Part shown: one piece after another, positions 52,908 through 64,000 of the stretch
How positions within the stretch are numbered: position 1 is the stretch's first letter
Layout of the letters: the number at the start of each line of letters is the position of its first letter
NCBI RefSeq assembly: GCF_963678635.1
Contig: NC_087066.1
Coordinates: 41,187,223 to 41,251,222 of the forward strand
Length of the DNA: 64,000 bases
DNA from: Symsagittifera roscoffensis
Taxonomy: Eukaryota; Xenacoelomorpha; Acoela; Convolutidae
Reading direction: 5' to 3'
The notes under the pieces: generated by a model
Told to the model about the DNA's origin: nothing
What the model saw: the letters and a program-made list of their open reading frames with translations, nothing else
The model's database searches: none
Program-made: the position numbers and the translations under genes

Positions 52908-53082
52908 AATGAATTGAGGCTAGCTAATTGGTCGTATTAGTTTCGTACGACTCAAAAATTTACACTTTGATGTCGTCCAAAATGTATAGCTTTTCAATCT
53001 TTTTTTTTCCAAAAACTATTCGATACGAATTAAGGAGCAGTCGGAACATTCAGTGCTTTGCCCTGGTATACGAGCAGTCTTG
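52908..53082 (+). mobile_element. HLE copy 16, divergent subfamily, 3' part
   Basis: Ends CAGTCGGAACATTCAGTGC, CTTTGCCCTGG, TATACGAGCAGTCTTG. The preceding 130 bp match copy 3 in reverse complement (GTCGTACGA, AAATTTACACT, CCAAAATGTATAG), confirming a second interior type for the same 3' end. Confidence 0.6.
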
Positions 53083-53714
53083 ATGAGAATCTCGAAATGC
53101 TCTCCTCCTACTCTATTTTGGCCAGAGCGATAACGGATTTCTTTTGCGAACTTGCATTGGGATGATTATGATTGGTATGATTGATTATCTTAGTATCTTG
53201 AAATTTTCTCCTGCTACTCTGCTCTGTCCAAAGCTATAGCTGATTTACGAGGCTAGCTGAAACTGCTAATTTGGCAAATATGGGATGATTAATATGGGAT
53301 AAATTGCGTTAGTACAGCGTGAGCGGCGAATAATTTGGTTTGGCGCCAAAATTTGTTGTTGCATCAACGTCTCAATTGCTTAAACAGGACTTGAATTTCA
53401 GATGATTATCATTGCTATGAATATTGAAGCATATCGACTTGATTTCCTGTTACTTCACTCTTTCCAAAGCGGTTGTTTGGCTGAAATGTCTTCGATACAT
53501 CAGCGTCTCGATTGCTCAACGGGACTTGGATTTGGGATGATTATGATCGGTATGAATAATTGAGTATCTTGATTTGAGTTCCTGCTACTCTTCTTTTTCT
53601 GAACAAATATGAACATCTCGATTTGTTTTCCTGCTTCTCTATTTTGTCCAGAGCAGTAGTAGATTTAGAGGATCAGCTTAAAAATCGTTAATTTGGCTAA
53701 TTTCGAAATAAATT
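53083..53714. repeat. Degenerate interspersed repeats around CTCCTGCTACTCT
   Basis: The block CTTGA, CTCCTGCTACTCT, TTTTGTCCAGAGC recurs with variation near 53086, 53190, 53435, 53567 and 53612, often next to GGATGATTATGATTGGTATGA. Between units are HLE-like body fragments (TTGGCAAATATGGGATGATT). It appears to be a decayed tandem array with an irregular 100-250 bp period. Confidence 0.45.
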
Positions 53715-55585
53715 CCCGGGTTGACCAAAAATGCTAATTATACAATTTTCATATATGGAAAAATGCTAGTCGTAGTCTTTTCATGCAATTCCATAATTAC
53801 AGAAAACTGCATGAATGGTCTATGATTAGTGGTTGTTCATATATGGAAACTGTATGAGTAGCATTTTTCTATAAACCAAAAAAAATGAATTATTTAAAAT
53901 TTAATTTCTTAAAATTTTTTGATTGTGTTCATAACACAATTGGTAGAGACCTTGGATACTCGGAAGAAGAGTCACAAAATCTTTGACCATCTCGCAATTG
54001 CAATGCATTGGAAACGGCCTCAATTGCCTTAGTATTGTCTTATACAAATGAATTAATGAAAGCATCATATTTTTAAATTTGGGCGAAAATTTTCAAAAAG
54101 ATTTTTTTGAGATTTGAATTTTTATTTAATTATACAATCATTACAATAACAAACGAAATAATCAGGCGTTTTAAGCGGTTTTGAGAAAAGTCATCCTGAG
54201 CAATGGAAAAAAATCAATTTTGTGTATCCAGATCCAGGACTACGTTATGCACACAAGAAACTATTTTTTCTTACAACCTTAGAAAAAATATTATTTTTGC
54301 TGTCATTATCAAAAAATTGTTATCATTAAATTTCCATATATGGAAATTCTATGACTAGCGTTTTTCGTTGACAAAATTTTTTTTTTTTGGCTATGCACTG
54401 AAATTTCTGCCACGACAAGAGCAAATTCTTTGAAATTTCGATGATTCCATTTAAGCAAAATGTATGAAATTTGTATTATTAGTATTTTTTCACAGATTAT
54501 GAAATTGTATGATAAGCATTTTTGGTATATGGAGATTTACCCGGGTAACCAAACTGTGTAATCAATTTGAGAAAAATAACCATTGATTTGCACTGCCTGT
54601 CTGAAAGAAAAAAATTGCGAAACACAATTGCTTGGTATGGCTTTTTCGGGCTAATTTTGACGATTGAAATAAAAAGTTGTAAAGTATACGCATCACAACG
54701 AAGCTGTCGGTTTATTGAGCTCAAAAGTATAAAAATATACATTTAACTATACATTTAATATGGCAAAATGCTATTCATACACTTTTCATGCAATTCCATT
54801 GGTAGAGAAAGCTGCATGAAAGGTCTATGATAAGTGATTTTTCATATATGGAAATATTATGACGAGCATTTTCAAAAAATTTTCAATGCTTTTTTGAAAA
54901 AAATTTGTCTTTAAATTTTTGTGATGTGTTCGTGACCGAATACAAAAGATAAAAAATGATGGTTTACTCAAAACTAGAGTCACCAGAGGTTTGATTGTCT
55001 TGCATTTGCAATGCATTGGAAACGACCTGCATTTTTTAAGTTTTTTTTTCACAAATATTATAAAGAAAGCATCAAACTTCAAAATTTGACCTCATTTTTG
55101 AAATTGAATTTTAAATTCATCAGATATTATTCAAGGTACACATAAACATGCCAATCAAAAGAAATAGGACCTGTTAGCCTGTTTGAAAAAAGTTGTCCAG
55201 AGAAACGGAAAGTAATTCCAATTTTTGTGTATCCAGGGTCAACTTATGCACATAAAAAATTAAATTGTACATGCAAAAAATTTTTGTTGAAAATTTTTTA
55301 TTTGAGCACAAAATTCGATTTGCAGTGTAGAAAAAAGAATGGAAATTAATTTTTGGAAACATATATGGAAATTGTATGACTAACATTTTTAACAAAAATT
55401 TTTTCTGTTTTATTTAGTACGATACACCGTCTTTGACGCCAAAACAAGAAAAAGTTCTTTGAGATTTTGGTGACACCTATGAACATTTCAGAAAAGGTAT
55501 GAAATTTGTATGGTGAGTATTTTTTCACAGACTTAGTTTATGGAATCGTATGATTGCATTTTTGGTATCTGGAGGTCAACCCGGG
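53715..55585. mobile_element. Foldback/TIR element with internal duplication
   Basis: CCCGGGTTGACC (53715-53726) and GGTCAACCCGGG (55574-55585) are perfect 12-bp terminal inverted repeats, extended inward by imperfect matches (AAAAATGC against GCATTTTT). A middle sequence, GGAGATTTACCCGGGTAACC at 54531-54550, looks like an internal copy of the right end. CATATATGGAA recurs near 53752, 53838, 54345, 54844 and 55365. The interior is thus two related halves of about 0.85 and 1.0 kb. Short frames inside are not convincing. Confidence 0.6.
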
Positions 55586-55691
55586 TTGCGTGCTTACTGT
55601 GTAAATGGCGAGTCAGTCCGGCTTAGTTTGTTTCCAAATTGAGTTGACGCAAGTTATATTGTCATGTTGATTTCACAAGCAAAGCTTAGTG
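55586..55691. other. Spacer before the 3.8-kb array
   Basis: Contains an HLE-like body fragment (AATGGCGAGTCAGTCCGGCT, then TTTCCAAATTGAGTTGA) and nothing else. Confidence 0.3.
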
Positions 55692-56086
55692 TGATAATTC
55701 CTAGCAAACTTTTTTCCAACTTAAAATTGCAAATGATAGCGCTGCTTTTGGTGACAACTTACCGCACGAGGATGAAATGGCTATTTATTGACATGACCTT
55801 TGACAATTTAAAATAGTAGTGTAACTCAATTGATGCATTTTCATTAGATCAAATGAACCGTAAAAGCTACATCGTTCATGCAACAATACAATTAGTACAA
55901 CACTTCTTTTCAAGAGTTTTCAAACCAGAACGTTTTGTGGTTTTTACAAATGCATAGTTCTTAAAAAAGTTGGCTTAATACTTTCAAACGTATTATCATA
56001 AAAAGTAAGCGTGGTTGACTTAATATTTATATTCCGAGTTATTACTAGCAAAGTTTGTGATTGTGAAGTTTTTGCCAATTTTTTTT

Positions 56087-56648
56087 TGTTTCGATTTTCG
56101 TAACGAAAGTAACGGTGCTCGGGGTAGTTTTTTACTTCCAACAAACTTCGATTTTGAACTAGACGGTTTTGATGACATTACGAAGCCAAACTGTACACTG
56201 GATAAGCGAACAATTTTGTGTCTGTATGTTCCTGGATTCCAGAGACAAATCTTTATATGTGTTCCAAAATCTATTTGGGTTTTTTATATAATTCAAAAGC
56301 TATTGTTGTCATGAGCTAAATTTTTAAGATATTTCACCTGTGATTTATGAGCGTTTAAAGATTGCCATTTCGGCCACTCTGGGATAATTAACGCGCGGTG
56401 ATTTAATCCGTCTGAGAAATCGTGTCAAATTGGTTGAAGGAAGCTTATTTGCCATAATTGATTTGTTACTAGGATTTGTTCTATCAGTTTACATGGCGTT
56501 TGGGATGAATAGTTTTCACGAAAAATCTCATATTTACAGAAAATTCATTATATTTTATTACCTTAAATTTTTTCATATTTTTACAATTTCATAAACCGTA
56601 ACAGGCAGTCAGAACATTCAAGGCATCGCCCTGAAAAGAGCAGTTTTG
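56087..56648 (+). mobile_element. HLE copy 17 (array unit 1), with 95-bp internal extra segment
   Basis: TTTCGATTTTCGTAACGAAAGT is shortened here to its key parts: arms ATTTTCG and CGAAAGT. GTGCTCGGGGT follows, and the 3' end is AGTCAGAACATTCAAGGC with GAGCAGTTTTG. A segment around 56171-56270 (with ATTACGAAGCCAAACTG) is absent from other copies. Confidence 0.65.
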
Positions 56649-57679
56649 TTTGTCTTTGATTTCAGTTGAACAATTGTGTAGTGGAACAATTTTGTAGGGC
56701 AGTCAACTAGAAAACTTGAATTTCCGAGGACTGAGATTCAATTTTCGTACAGTTCACTCTTTTTTTTCAAAACTCATTAGGTGTTTGCTTTTTAAGTTAA
56801 TAAATTGCAACTTCTAGGCAATTTTTTGCTTTCACTGGCAAAGTGCAGCTTAACTTTTGGGTAATTTACCAAACGCAGAGCATTTTTTTTAAGTTCAACA
56901 TAGCATCTGTGTTAGAGAAACAACTTTTTTCCACTAAAACTTCATCAATTTTGTTAAACCGAATACTACTTCGTAAATGTCAGACATTCGGAAGTTTCAT
57001 TACTTAGCTCTGTTAGTAGCATTCTGTTTTAATTTGAAATGGATTTTTAGGCAGTTTTCGCATCTCGTTGTACCATTGTGGCCTAAATCAAATAGGAAAA
57101 AACCACTGGGTTGTTGAAGCAATTTACCACTGGGTAATTGAAGCATAATTGAACAAAAATTCTGTGAGCGGGTATATTGATAAAGTTTTGATTATTCGGT
57201 AAAGAATTGATTTGGATTTTTTAAATTTGTTTCACTGGCGTCATTAAAAGCAGTTCACGAAACTTGAAAACTGTTTCCTTAACAGGAATATCTACGTTCG
57301 GTTCATTTTTGCGAGCCAACACAGTCTACGGCTACTATGCCCGAACAGATTTTTTTTGTTAACACAAAACATTGTTGTGGTGTTGATGACTGAACTGTTT
57401 CGTGAAACATAGCGTTGTGTGTTGTGTTTTACTCGCTCGATTATGATCGTAAATTGCTTAGTTTCTGCCATCGAAGTACCAGAAACTTAGAAAAGATTTT
57501 TTGACCGAAATTTCGTTTTACTCAAACGGAATTTGTGTTTCTAACGATTTTAAAGAATTTGAAAAATTAAAACTTCGAACTGCTTTTTTTTGGCTATTCT
57601 GGTTTTGGGGGAGGCGCATGCTTGCTTTTTCGTCGGGGAGTTGACCCCTCAACCCTCAAAAGGTCCCATGTTTGACACA

Positions 57680-58149
57680 CTATTTTGACACTCTATGGAT
57701 TATCAACCCAAAGCGTTTCCCAACACTATTTGACGCTATTTTGACACTAAATTGTTTATTAACCCAAAGCGTATCCTGACGACATCTTTGGCGCCAATAT
57801 ATTTTCAATTCGAGAGAGGGGGAGCGCCTGCCGGAAAAACACAATTTTTGACAACAAAATTGTACAACAGTTTTGGTCTGGAAAAACAAACTACGAAGTT
57901 AAGTGTTTTTTTTCGAAACATGGAGAAATTAATTCTGAATAGTTCAGACTTGATTAGCTCTGCGTGCAAAGTGTTGATTTTTATTTCTGGTCGGAGGATA
58001 AATCCTACTCAGACTCGGGTTCAAATTTGCACTTTCACGGTTTAACTATTCGCAACATTTTGCTTCCATCCTTTTATTTGGGGAAACAAGAATCAGTTAT
58101 TGTTGAATTGGACGTTGCACGCCTATTTTGGGCAGAAATTAGGGTATAA
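57680..58149. other. Overlapping short frames in array unit 1, not accepted as genes
   Basis: Plus-strand frame 57752-58045 (97 codons) and minus-strand frame 57680-57889 (69 codons) overlap and are repeated in unit 2, where the plus frame is already shortened by an indel (61513-61704). No domain, signal or composition supports translation. Confidence 0.35.
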
Positions 58150-58600
58150 AATGGATTTCTGTAAATTCTAAGGATCACGTGTGAATGATATAATAGGGAA
58201 AAGGAGTGAAACGGCTTTTTAAAAATTAATTGCGAAAATGGCCAAGCTGATTTAAAAAAACGGCTTCTCTTTACAAAAACTACTATGAAAGTTAATTTAG
58301 GTAGTAAAAAGTTAGCACTTCAAAACCATATAAGAAATTTAATTGAATGCCTCATGTTTTGAAAATTTAGTTCAGTGACTCATTTTTTAAAATCCTTAAT
58401 TCAAATAGTTAAATTAAATGACTCAAATTTTCAAAATCAATATTTTACACAAAACTAGTTTTTCAAAAAAAAAATTTATTCACGACTGTGTTGAGGTAGT
58501 TCATTTAGTGGGAAGATTGTTCAACTGAGGCAACCATAGCTTACATTTTTTGAAACGATAAAATATCTCTCGGAAAAAGAAAATTTGGTATTTCATTTGC

Positions 58601-58622
58601 GTCCCGACTACCATAGTGGGAC
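58601..58622. other. Short hairpin in array unit 1 (also about 62363-62384)
   Basis: GTCCC and GGGAC flank ACTA and TAGT around a CCA loop with one bulged G. It is conserved between the units. Its role is unknown and it may be chance. Confidence 0.35.
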
Positions 58623-59189
58623 GAAACTTAAGATTTTTCCTCTTCAGATTTTTGTTTATCGAAAAAAAATTAAGTGCGGACAAATAAATGTGAAATAAGT
58701 TTGCTTTCGAAATAACCACTATTGAAGGAGGCGCTTAGCATTTTTTGTTTTTTTCACTAAACCATGCACTGTGTACAATAGAAATAACAGAATCTAAATA
58801 CTAATTTTTTGTTTCAAGTTTTCTCTCTAAAATCCAGCCTTAAAAAAATAGTTTGGCTTCATCGTATAAAAAAGTAGCGGATCAGAACGTCGATTGACGG
58901 TACCAGAAAAGGACCAGACATTGCTGTTTGTTACCATTTTATCTTGAAAATCAACAGTCGTATAGCAATTATGAAGTGAGTTTTCGAACCCTAGAATGGT
59001 CATAGTAGTCAACAAAATTTGGATGATTAAGCAATTAACAGGCAGAAACAGAATCAATAATGTCTGAATTCCTAAAAAGTGTCGCCTGATTGCTTCAAAT
59101 TATAAACAATTCTGTTAACTCCAGAATTTCTCTGTATAATTCCATCTCTTCCTATGGTACTTATTAACGAATCTCGCCCTATAAAGGAC

Positions 59190-59495
59190 TGAGATCAAGT
59201 TAACATCTTCCACCTCTAACATACCAAGTTAAGATTCTCAATTCCAGCGCTTTAAATATAAACTAAATTTGCTAAGCGCTGCATGTAAAAAGCTCTATTC
59301 TGATTGTATTTGGGGTGTGGGGGAGAGGAGCATGTTAACTTGCCGGAGCACTGATTTAACGGCTAAGCTTATGTGGATTCTGTACCTAGAAACGGATATC
59401 AAATTTGGCAAAAGGGGGATATTTAAAGAGGCACCATTTAAATTCCGGTCTGCGATTGTTGACTGCTTAGGTGGGAGGATGTTAACTTGGTCCAA
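59190..59495. mobile_element. MITE-like element in array unit 1
   Basis: TCAAGTTAACATCTTCCACC at 59195 faces GGTGGGAGGATGTTAACTTG at 59470-59489, an imperfect terminal inverted repeat of about 22 bp; total length about 300 bp. No open frame is required and no clear target-site duplication was seen. Confidence 0.55.
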
Positions 59496-59981
59496 CTAAT
59501 ATATAGTTTGATCTAGGATAAGCTTTTTATTTGAAACACTTGAAAAAATCTTGCTCTAGATAAACAGTTGATTGACTTTGCAGAACCCTGATAATTCCTA
59601 GCAAACTTTTTTCCAACTTAAAATTGCAAATGATAGCGCTGCTTTTGGTGACAACTTACTGCACGAGGATGAAATGGCTATTTATTGACATGACCTTTGA
59701 CAATTTAAAATAGTAGTGTAACTCAATTGATGCATTTTCATTAGATCAAATGAACCGTAAAAGCTACATCTTTCATGCAACAATACAATTAGTACAACAC
59801 TTCTTTTCAAGAGTTTTCAAACCAGAACGTTTTGTGGTTTTTACAAATGCATAGTTCTTAAAAAATTTGGCTTAATACTTTTAAACTTATTACATAAAAA
59901 GTAAGCGTGGTTGACTTAATATTTATATTCCGAGTTATTACTATCAAAGTTTGTGATTGTGAAGTTTTTGCCAATTTTTTT

Positions 59982-60412
59982 TGTTTCGATTTTCGTAACG
60001 AAAGTAACGGTGCTCGGGGTGGTTTTTTTCTTCCGACAAACTTCGACTTTGAACTAGACGCTTTTGATGACATTACGAAGCCAAACTGTACACTGGATAA
60101 GCGCACAATTTTGTGTCTGTATGTTCCTGGATTCCAGAGACAAATCTTCATATGTGTTCCAAAATCTAGGTGGGTTTTTTATATCATTCAAAAGCTATTG
60201 TTGTCCTGAGCTAAATTTTTAAGATATTTCACCTGTAATTTATGAGCGTTTTTAAGATTGCCATTTCGGCCACTCTGGGATAAATAACGCGCGGTGATTT
60301 AATCCGTCTGAGAAATCGTGTCAAATTGGTTGAAGGAAGCTTATTTGCCATAAATGATTTGTTACTAGGATTTGATCTATCAGTTTACATGGCGTTTGTG
60401 ATGGATAGTTGT
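59982..60412 (+). mobile_element. HLE copy 18 (array unit 2), 3' end deleted
   Basis: Same as copy 17 up to GATGGATAG at about 60410, where about 134 bp including the 3' inverted repeat and stem-loop are missing. The joint has TT as possible microhomology. Confidence 0.65.
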
Positions 60413-62952
60413 TTGTCTTTGATTTCAGTTGAACAATTGTGTAGTGGAACATTTTTGTAGGGCAGTCAACTAGAAAACTTGAATTTCCGAGGACTGAGAT
60501 TCAATTTCCGTACAGTTCACTCTTTTTTTCAAAACTCATTAGGTGTTTGCTTTTTAAATTAATAAATAGCAACTTCTAGGCAACTTTTTGCTTTCACTGG
60601 CAAAGTGCAGCTTAACCTTTGGGTAATTTACCAAACGCAGAGCAATTTTTTAAGTTCAACATAGCATCTGTGTTAGAGAAACAACTTTTTTCCACTAAAA
60701 CTTCATCAATTTTGTTAAACCGAATACTACTTCGTAAATGTCAGACAGTCGGAAGTTTCATTACTTAGCTCTGTTAGTAGCATTCTGTTTTAATTTGAAA
60801 TGGATTCTTAGACAGTTTTCGCATCTGGTTGTACCATTGTGGGCCAAATCAAATAGGAAAAAACCACTGGGTTATTGAAGCAATTTACCACTGGGTAATT
60901 GAAGCATAATTTAACAAAAATTCTGTGAGCGGGTATATTGATAAAGTTTTGACTATTCGGTAAAGAATTGATTTGGATTTTTTAAATTTGTTTCACTGGC
61001 GTCATTAAAAGCGGTTCATGAAACTTGAAAACTGTTTCCTTAACAGGAATATCTACGTTCGGTTCATTTTTGCGAGCCAACACAGTCTACGGCTACTATG
61101 CCCGAACAGATTTTTTTTGTTAACACAAAACATTGTTGTGGTGTTGATGACTGAACTGTTTCGTGAAACATAGCGTTGTGTGTTGTGTTTTACTCGCTCG
61201 ATTATGATCGTAAATTGCTTAGTTTCTGCCATCGAAGTACCAGAAACTTAGAAAAGATTTTTTGACCGAAATTTCGTTTTACTCAAACGGAATTTGTGTT
61301 TCTAACGATTTTAAAGAATTTGAAAAATTAAAACTTCGAACTGTTTTTTTTTGGCTATTCTGGTTTTGGGGGAGGCGCATGCTTGCTTTTTCGTCGGGGA
61401 GTTGACCCCTCAACCCTCAAAAGGTCCCATGTTTGACACACTATTTTGACACTCTATGGATTATCAACCCAAAGCGTTTCCCAACACTATTTGACGCTAT
61501 TTTGACACTAAATTGTTTATTAACCCAAAGCGTATCCTGACGACATCTTTGGCGCCAATATATTTTCAATTCGAGAGAGGGGGAGCGCCTGCCGGAAAAA
61601 CACAATTTTTGACAACAAAATTGTACAACAGTTTTCGTTTGGAAAAACAAACTACGAAGTTAAGTGTTTTTTTTTCGAAACATGGAGAAATTAGTTCTGA
61701 ATAGTTCAGACTTGATTAGCTCTGCGTGCAAAGTGCTTACTTTTATTTTTGGTCAGCGGATAAATCCTACTCAGACTCAGGTTCAAATGTGCACTTTCAC
61801 GGTTTAACTATTCGCAACATTTTGCTTCCATCCTTTTATTTGGGAAAACAAGAATCAGTTATTGTTGAATTGGACGTTGCACGCCTATTTTGGGCAGAAA
61901 TTAGGGTATAAAATGGATTTCTGTAAATTCTAAGGATCACGTGTGAATGATATAATAGGGAAAAGGAGTCAAACGGCTTTTTAAAAATTAATTGCGAAAA
62001 TGGCCAAGCTGATTTAAAAAAACGGCTTCTCTTTACAAAATCTACTATGAAAGTTAATTTAGGTAGTAAAAAGTTAGCACTTCAAAACCAGATAAAAAAT
62101 TTAATTGAATGCCTCATGTTTTGAAAATTTAGTTCAGTGACTCATTTTTTAAAATCCTTAATTCAAATAGTTAAATTAAATGACTCAAATTTTCAAAATC
62201 AATATTTTACACAAAACTAGTTTTTCAAAAAAAAAATTTATTCACGACTGTGTTGAGGTAGTTCATTTAGTGGGAAGATTGTTCAACTGAGGCAACCATA
62301 GCTTACATTTTTTGAAACGATAAAATATCTCTCGGAAAAAGAAAATTTGGTATTTCATTTGCGTCCCGACTACCATAGTGGGACGAAACTTAAGATTTTT
62401 CCTCTTCAGATTTTTGTTTATCGAAAAAAAATTAAGTGCGGACAAATAAATGTGAAATAAGTTTGCTTTCGAAATAACCACTATTGAAGGAGGCGCTTAG
62501 CATTTTTTGTTTTTTTCACTAAACCATGCACTGTGTACAATAGAAATAACAGAATCTAAATACTAATTTTTTGTTTCAAGTTTTCTCTCTAAAATCCAGC
62601 CTTATAAAAATAGTTTGGCTTCATCGTATAAAAAAGTAGCGGATCAGAACGTCGATTGACGGTACCAGAAAAGGACCAGACATTGCTGTTTGTTACCATT
62701 TTATCTTGAAAATCAACAGTCGTATAGCAATTATGAAGTGAGTTTTCGAACTCTAGAATGGTCATAGTAGTCAACAAAATTTGGATGATTAAGCAATTAA
62801 CAGGCAGAAACAGAATCAATAATGTCTGAATTCCTAAAAAGTGTCGCCTGATTGCTTCAAATTATAAACAATTCTGTTAACTCCAGAATTTCTCTGTATA
62901 ATTCCATCTCTTCCTATGGTACTTATTAACGAATCTCCCCCTATAAAGGACT

Positions 62953-63258
62953 GAGATCAAGTTAACATCTTCCACCTCTAATATACCAAGTTAAGATTCT
63001 CAATTCCAGCGCTTTAAATATAAACTAAATTTGCTAAGCGCTGCATGTAAAAAGCTCTATTCTGATTGTATTTGGGGTGTGGGGGAGAGGAGCATGTTAA
63101 CTTGGCCGGAGCACTGATTTAACGGCTAAGCTTATGTGGATTCTGTACCTAGAAACGGATATCAAATTTGGCAAAAGGGGGATATTTAAAGAGGCACCAT
63201 TTAAATTCCGGTCTGCGATTGTTGACTGCTTAGGTGGGAGGATGTTAACTTGGTCCAA
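62953..63258. mobile_element. MITE-like element in array unit 2
   Basis: Copy of 59190-59495, shifted by 3763 bp as part of the array unit, with a one-base insertion (TTGGCCGG in place of TTGCCGG). Confidence 0.55.
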
Positions 63259-63743
63259 CTAATATATAGTTTGATCTAGGATAAGCTTTTTATTTGAAAC
63301 ACTTGAAAAAATCTTGCTCTAGATAAACAGTTGATTGACTTTGCAGAATCCTGATAATTCCTAGCAAACTTTTTTCCAACTTAAAATTGCATATGATAGC
63401 GCTGCTTTTGGTGACAACTTACTGCACGAGGATGAAATGGCTATTTATTGACATGACCTTTGACGATTTAAAATAGTAGTGTAACTCAATTGATGCATCT
63501 TCATTAGATCAAATGAACCGTAAAAGCTACATCTTTCATGCAACAATACAATTAGTACAACACTTCTTTTCAAGAGTTTTCAAACCAGAACGTTTTGTGG
63601 TTTTTACAAATGCATAGTTCTTAAAAAATTTGGCTTAATACTTTCAAACTTATTACATAAAAAGTAAGCGTGGTTGACTTAATATTTATATTCCGAGTTA
63701 TTACTAGCAAAGTTTGTGATTGTGAAATTTTTGCCAATTTTTT

Positions 63744-64000
63744 TTGTTTTGATTTTCGTAACGAAAGTAACGGTGCTCGGGGTGGTTTTTTTCTTCCGAC
63801 AAACTTCGACTTTGAACTAGACGCTTTTGATGACATTACGAAGCCAAACTGTACACTGGATAAGCGCACAATTTTGTGTCTGTATGTTCCTGGATTCCAG
63901 AGACAAATCTTTATATGTGTTCCAAAATCTAGGTGGGTTTTTTATATCATTCAAAAGCTATTGTTGTCCTGAGCTAAATTTTAAAGATATTTCACCTGTG
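63744..64000 (+). mobile_element. HLE copy 19 (array unit 3), cut by the window end
   Basis: The 5' hairpin and the first part of the body correspond to copies 17 and 18. The window ends before it can be seen whether unit 3 has the 134-bp deletion. Confidence 0.6.

Larger units (their letters stand above)
55692..64000. repeat. 3.8-kb tandem array, two units and the start of a third
   Basis: Each unit starts TGATAATTCCTAGCAAAC: at 55692, 59589 and 63352. Unit lengths are 3897 and 3763 bp. Most of the difference is one deletion of about 134 bp in unit 2, removing the HLE 3' half (compare 56512-56646 with 60410). Units agree nearly base for base otherwise. The array runs beyond the window. Several 60-100 codon frames on both strands occur in each unit, but none shows protein features or preferential conservation, so I do not call genes. 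Confidence 0.9.

Noticed and set aside
57340-57420. Possible hammerhead ribozyme (GATGACTGA near CGTGAAAC) in the 3.8-kb array
   Set aside because: The core would need CUGANGA and GAAA with three stems. The base before UGAUGA is not C and the stems do not form.
59858-60209. Overlapping 97- and 100-codon frames in the array HLE copies as a conserved gene
   Set aside because: They lie across an HLE 5' end, overlap each other on opposite strands, and agree between units only as much as noncoding DNA does.
1-64000. CRISPR arrays, rRNA genes, bacterial operons
   Set aside because: No regularly spaced short direct repeats with unique spacers, no rRNA-like sequence and no bacterial gene organisation were seen.

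Overview
The window looks like AT-rich nuclear DNA from an animal, probably an invertebrate. I see no bacterial operon logic, the only plausible host coding sequence is a terminal exon that opens behind a splice-acceptor-like AG, and almost everything else is transposon-derived. The species cannot be named from the sequence alone.

Layout. (1) 1-1094: 3' terminal exon of a host gene of unknown function, plus strand. (2) 1095-3335: AT-rich palindromic repeats, one copy of a short rolling-circle-like element (called HLE here), and a GC-rich low-complexity patch. (3) 3336-5495: LTR and primer-binding site of a plus-strand LTR retrotransposon, with an unrecognisable interior. (4) 5496-38164: one very large, heavily rearranged Ty3/gypsy-type retroelement on the minus strand, bounded by LTRs at 5496-5724 (3' LTR) and 37786-38164 (5' LTR). 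From right to left it carries a primer-binding site, a gag N-terminal block present three times, then gag, protease, RT, RNase H and integrase present twice as a 10.2-kb tandem duplication (12292-22490 and 22491-32797), then an env-like gene (about 10900-8907) and two unknown reading frames. Gag is duplicated again inside each 10.2-kb unit. Every protein is broken by stops or frameshifts. (5) 38165-55691: a gene-free mosaic of HLE copies, tRNA-derived fragments, foldback/MITE-like elements and tandem duplications, including a 1.44-kb triplication at 41016-45295. (6) 55692-64000: a 3.8-kb tandem array (two units and the start of a third) containing an HLE copy and a MITE-like element in each unit.

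The most interesting system is the HLE family (about 0.5 kb when complete, about 19 full or partial copies). It has a stem-loop at the 5' end, an asymmetric inverted repeat (TGTTCCGACT at the 5' tip, its complement about 35 nt inside the 3' end), a stem-loop near the 3' end, head-to-tail copies, and an insertion into an A|A dinucleotide without target-site duplication that can be read from sequence inside this window. These are traits expected of non-autonomous Helentron-type rolling-circle transposons. HLE copies also appear to have been sites of recombination that built the 1.44-kb triplication.

The retroelement region is best read as a fossil of an env-bearing gypsy element enlarged by nested tandem duplications, with later sequence homogenisation between copies. 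Assembly error should be excluded before the duplications are given biological meaning.
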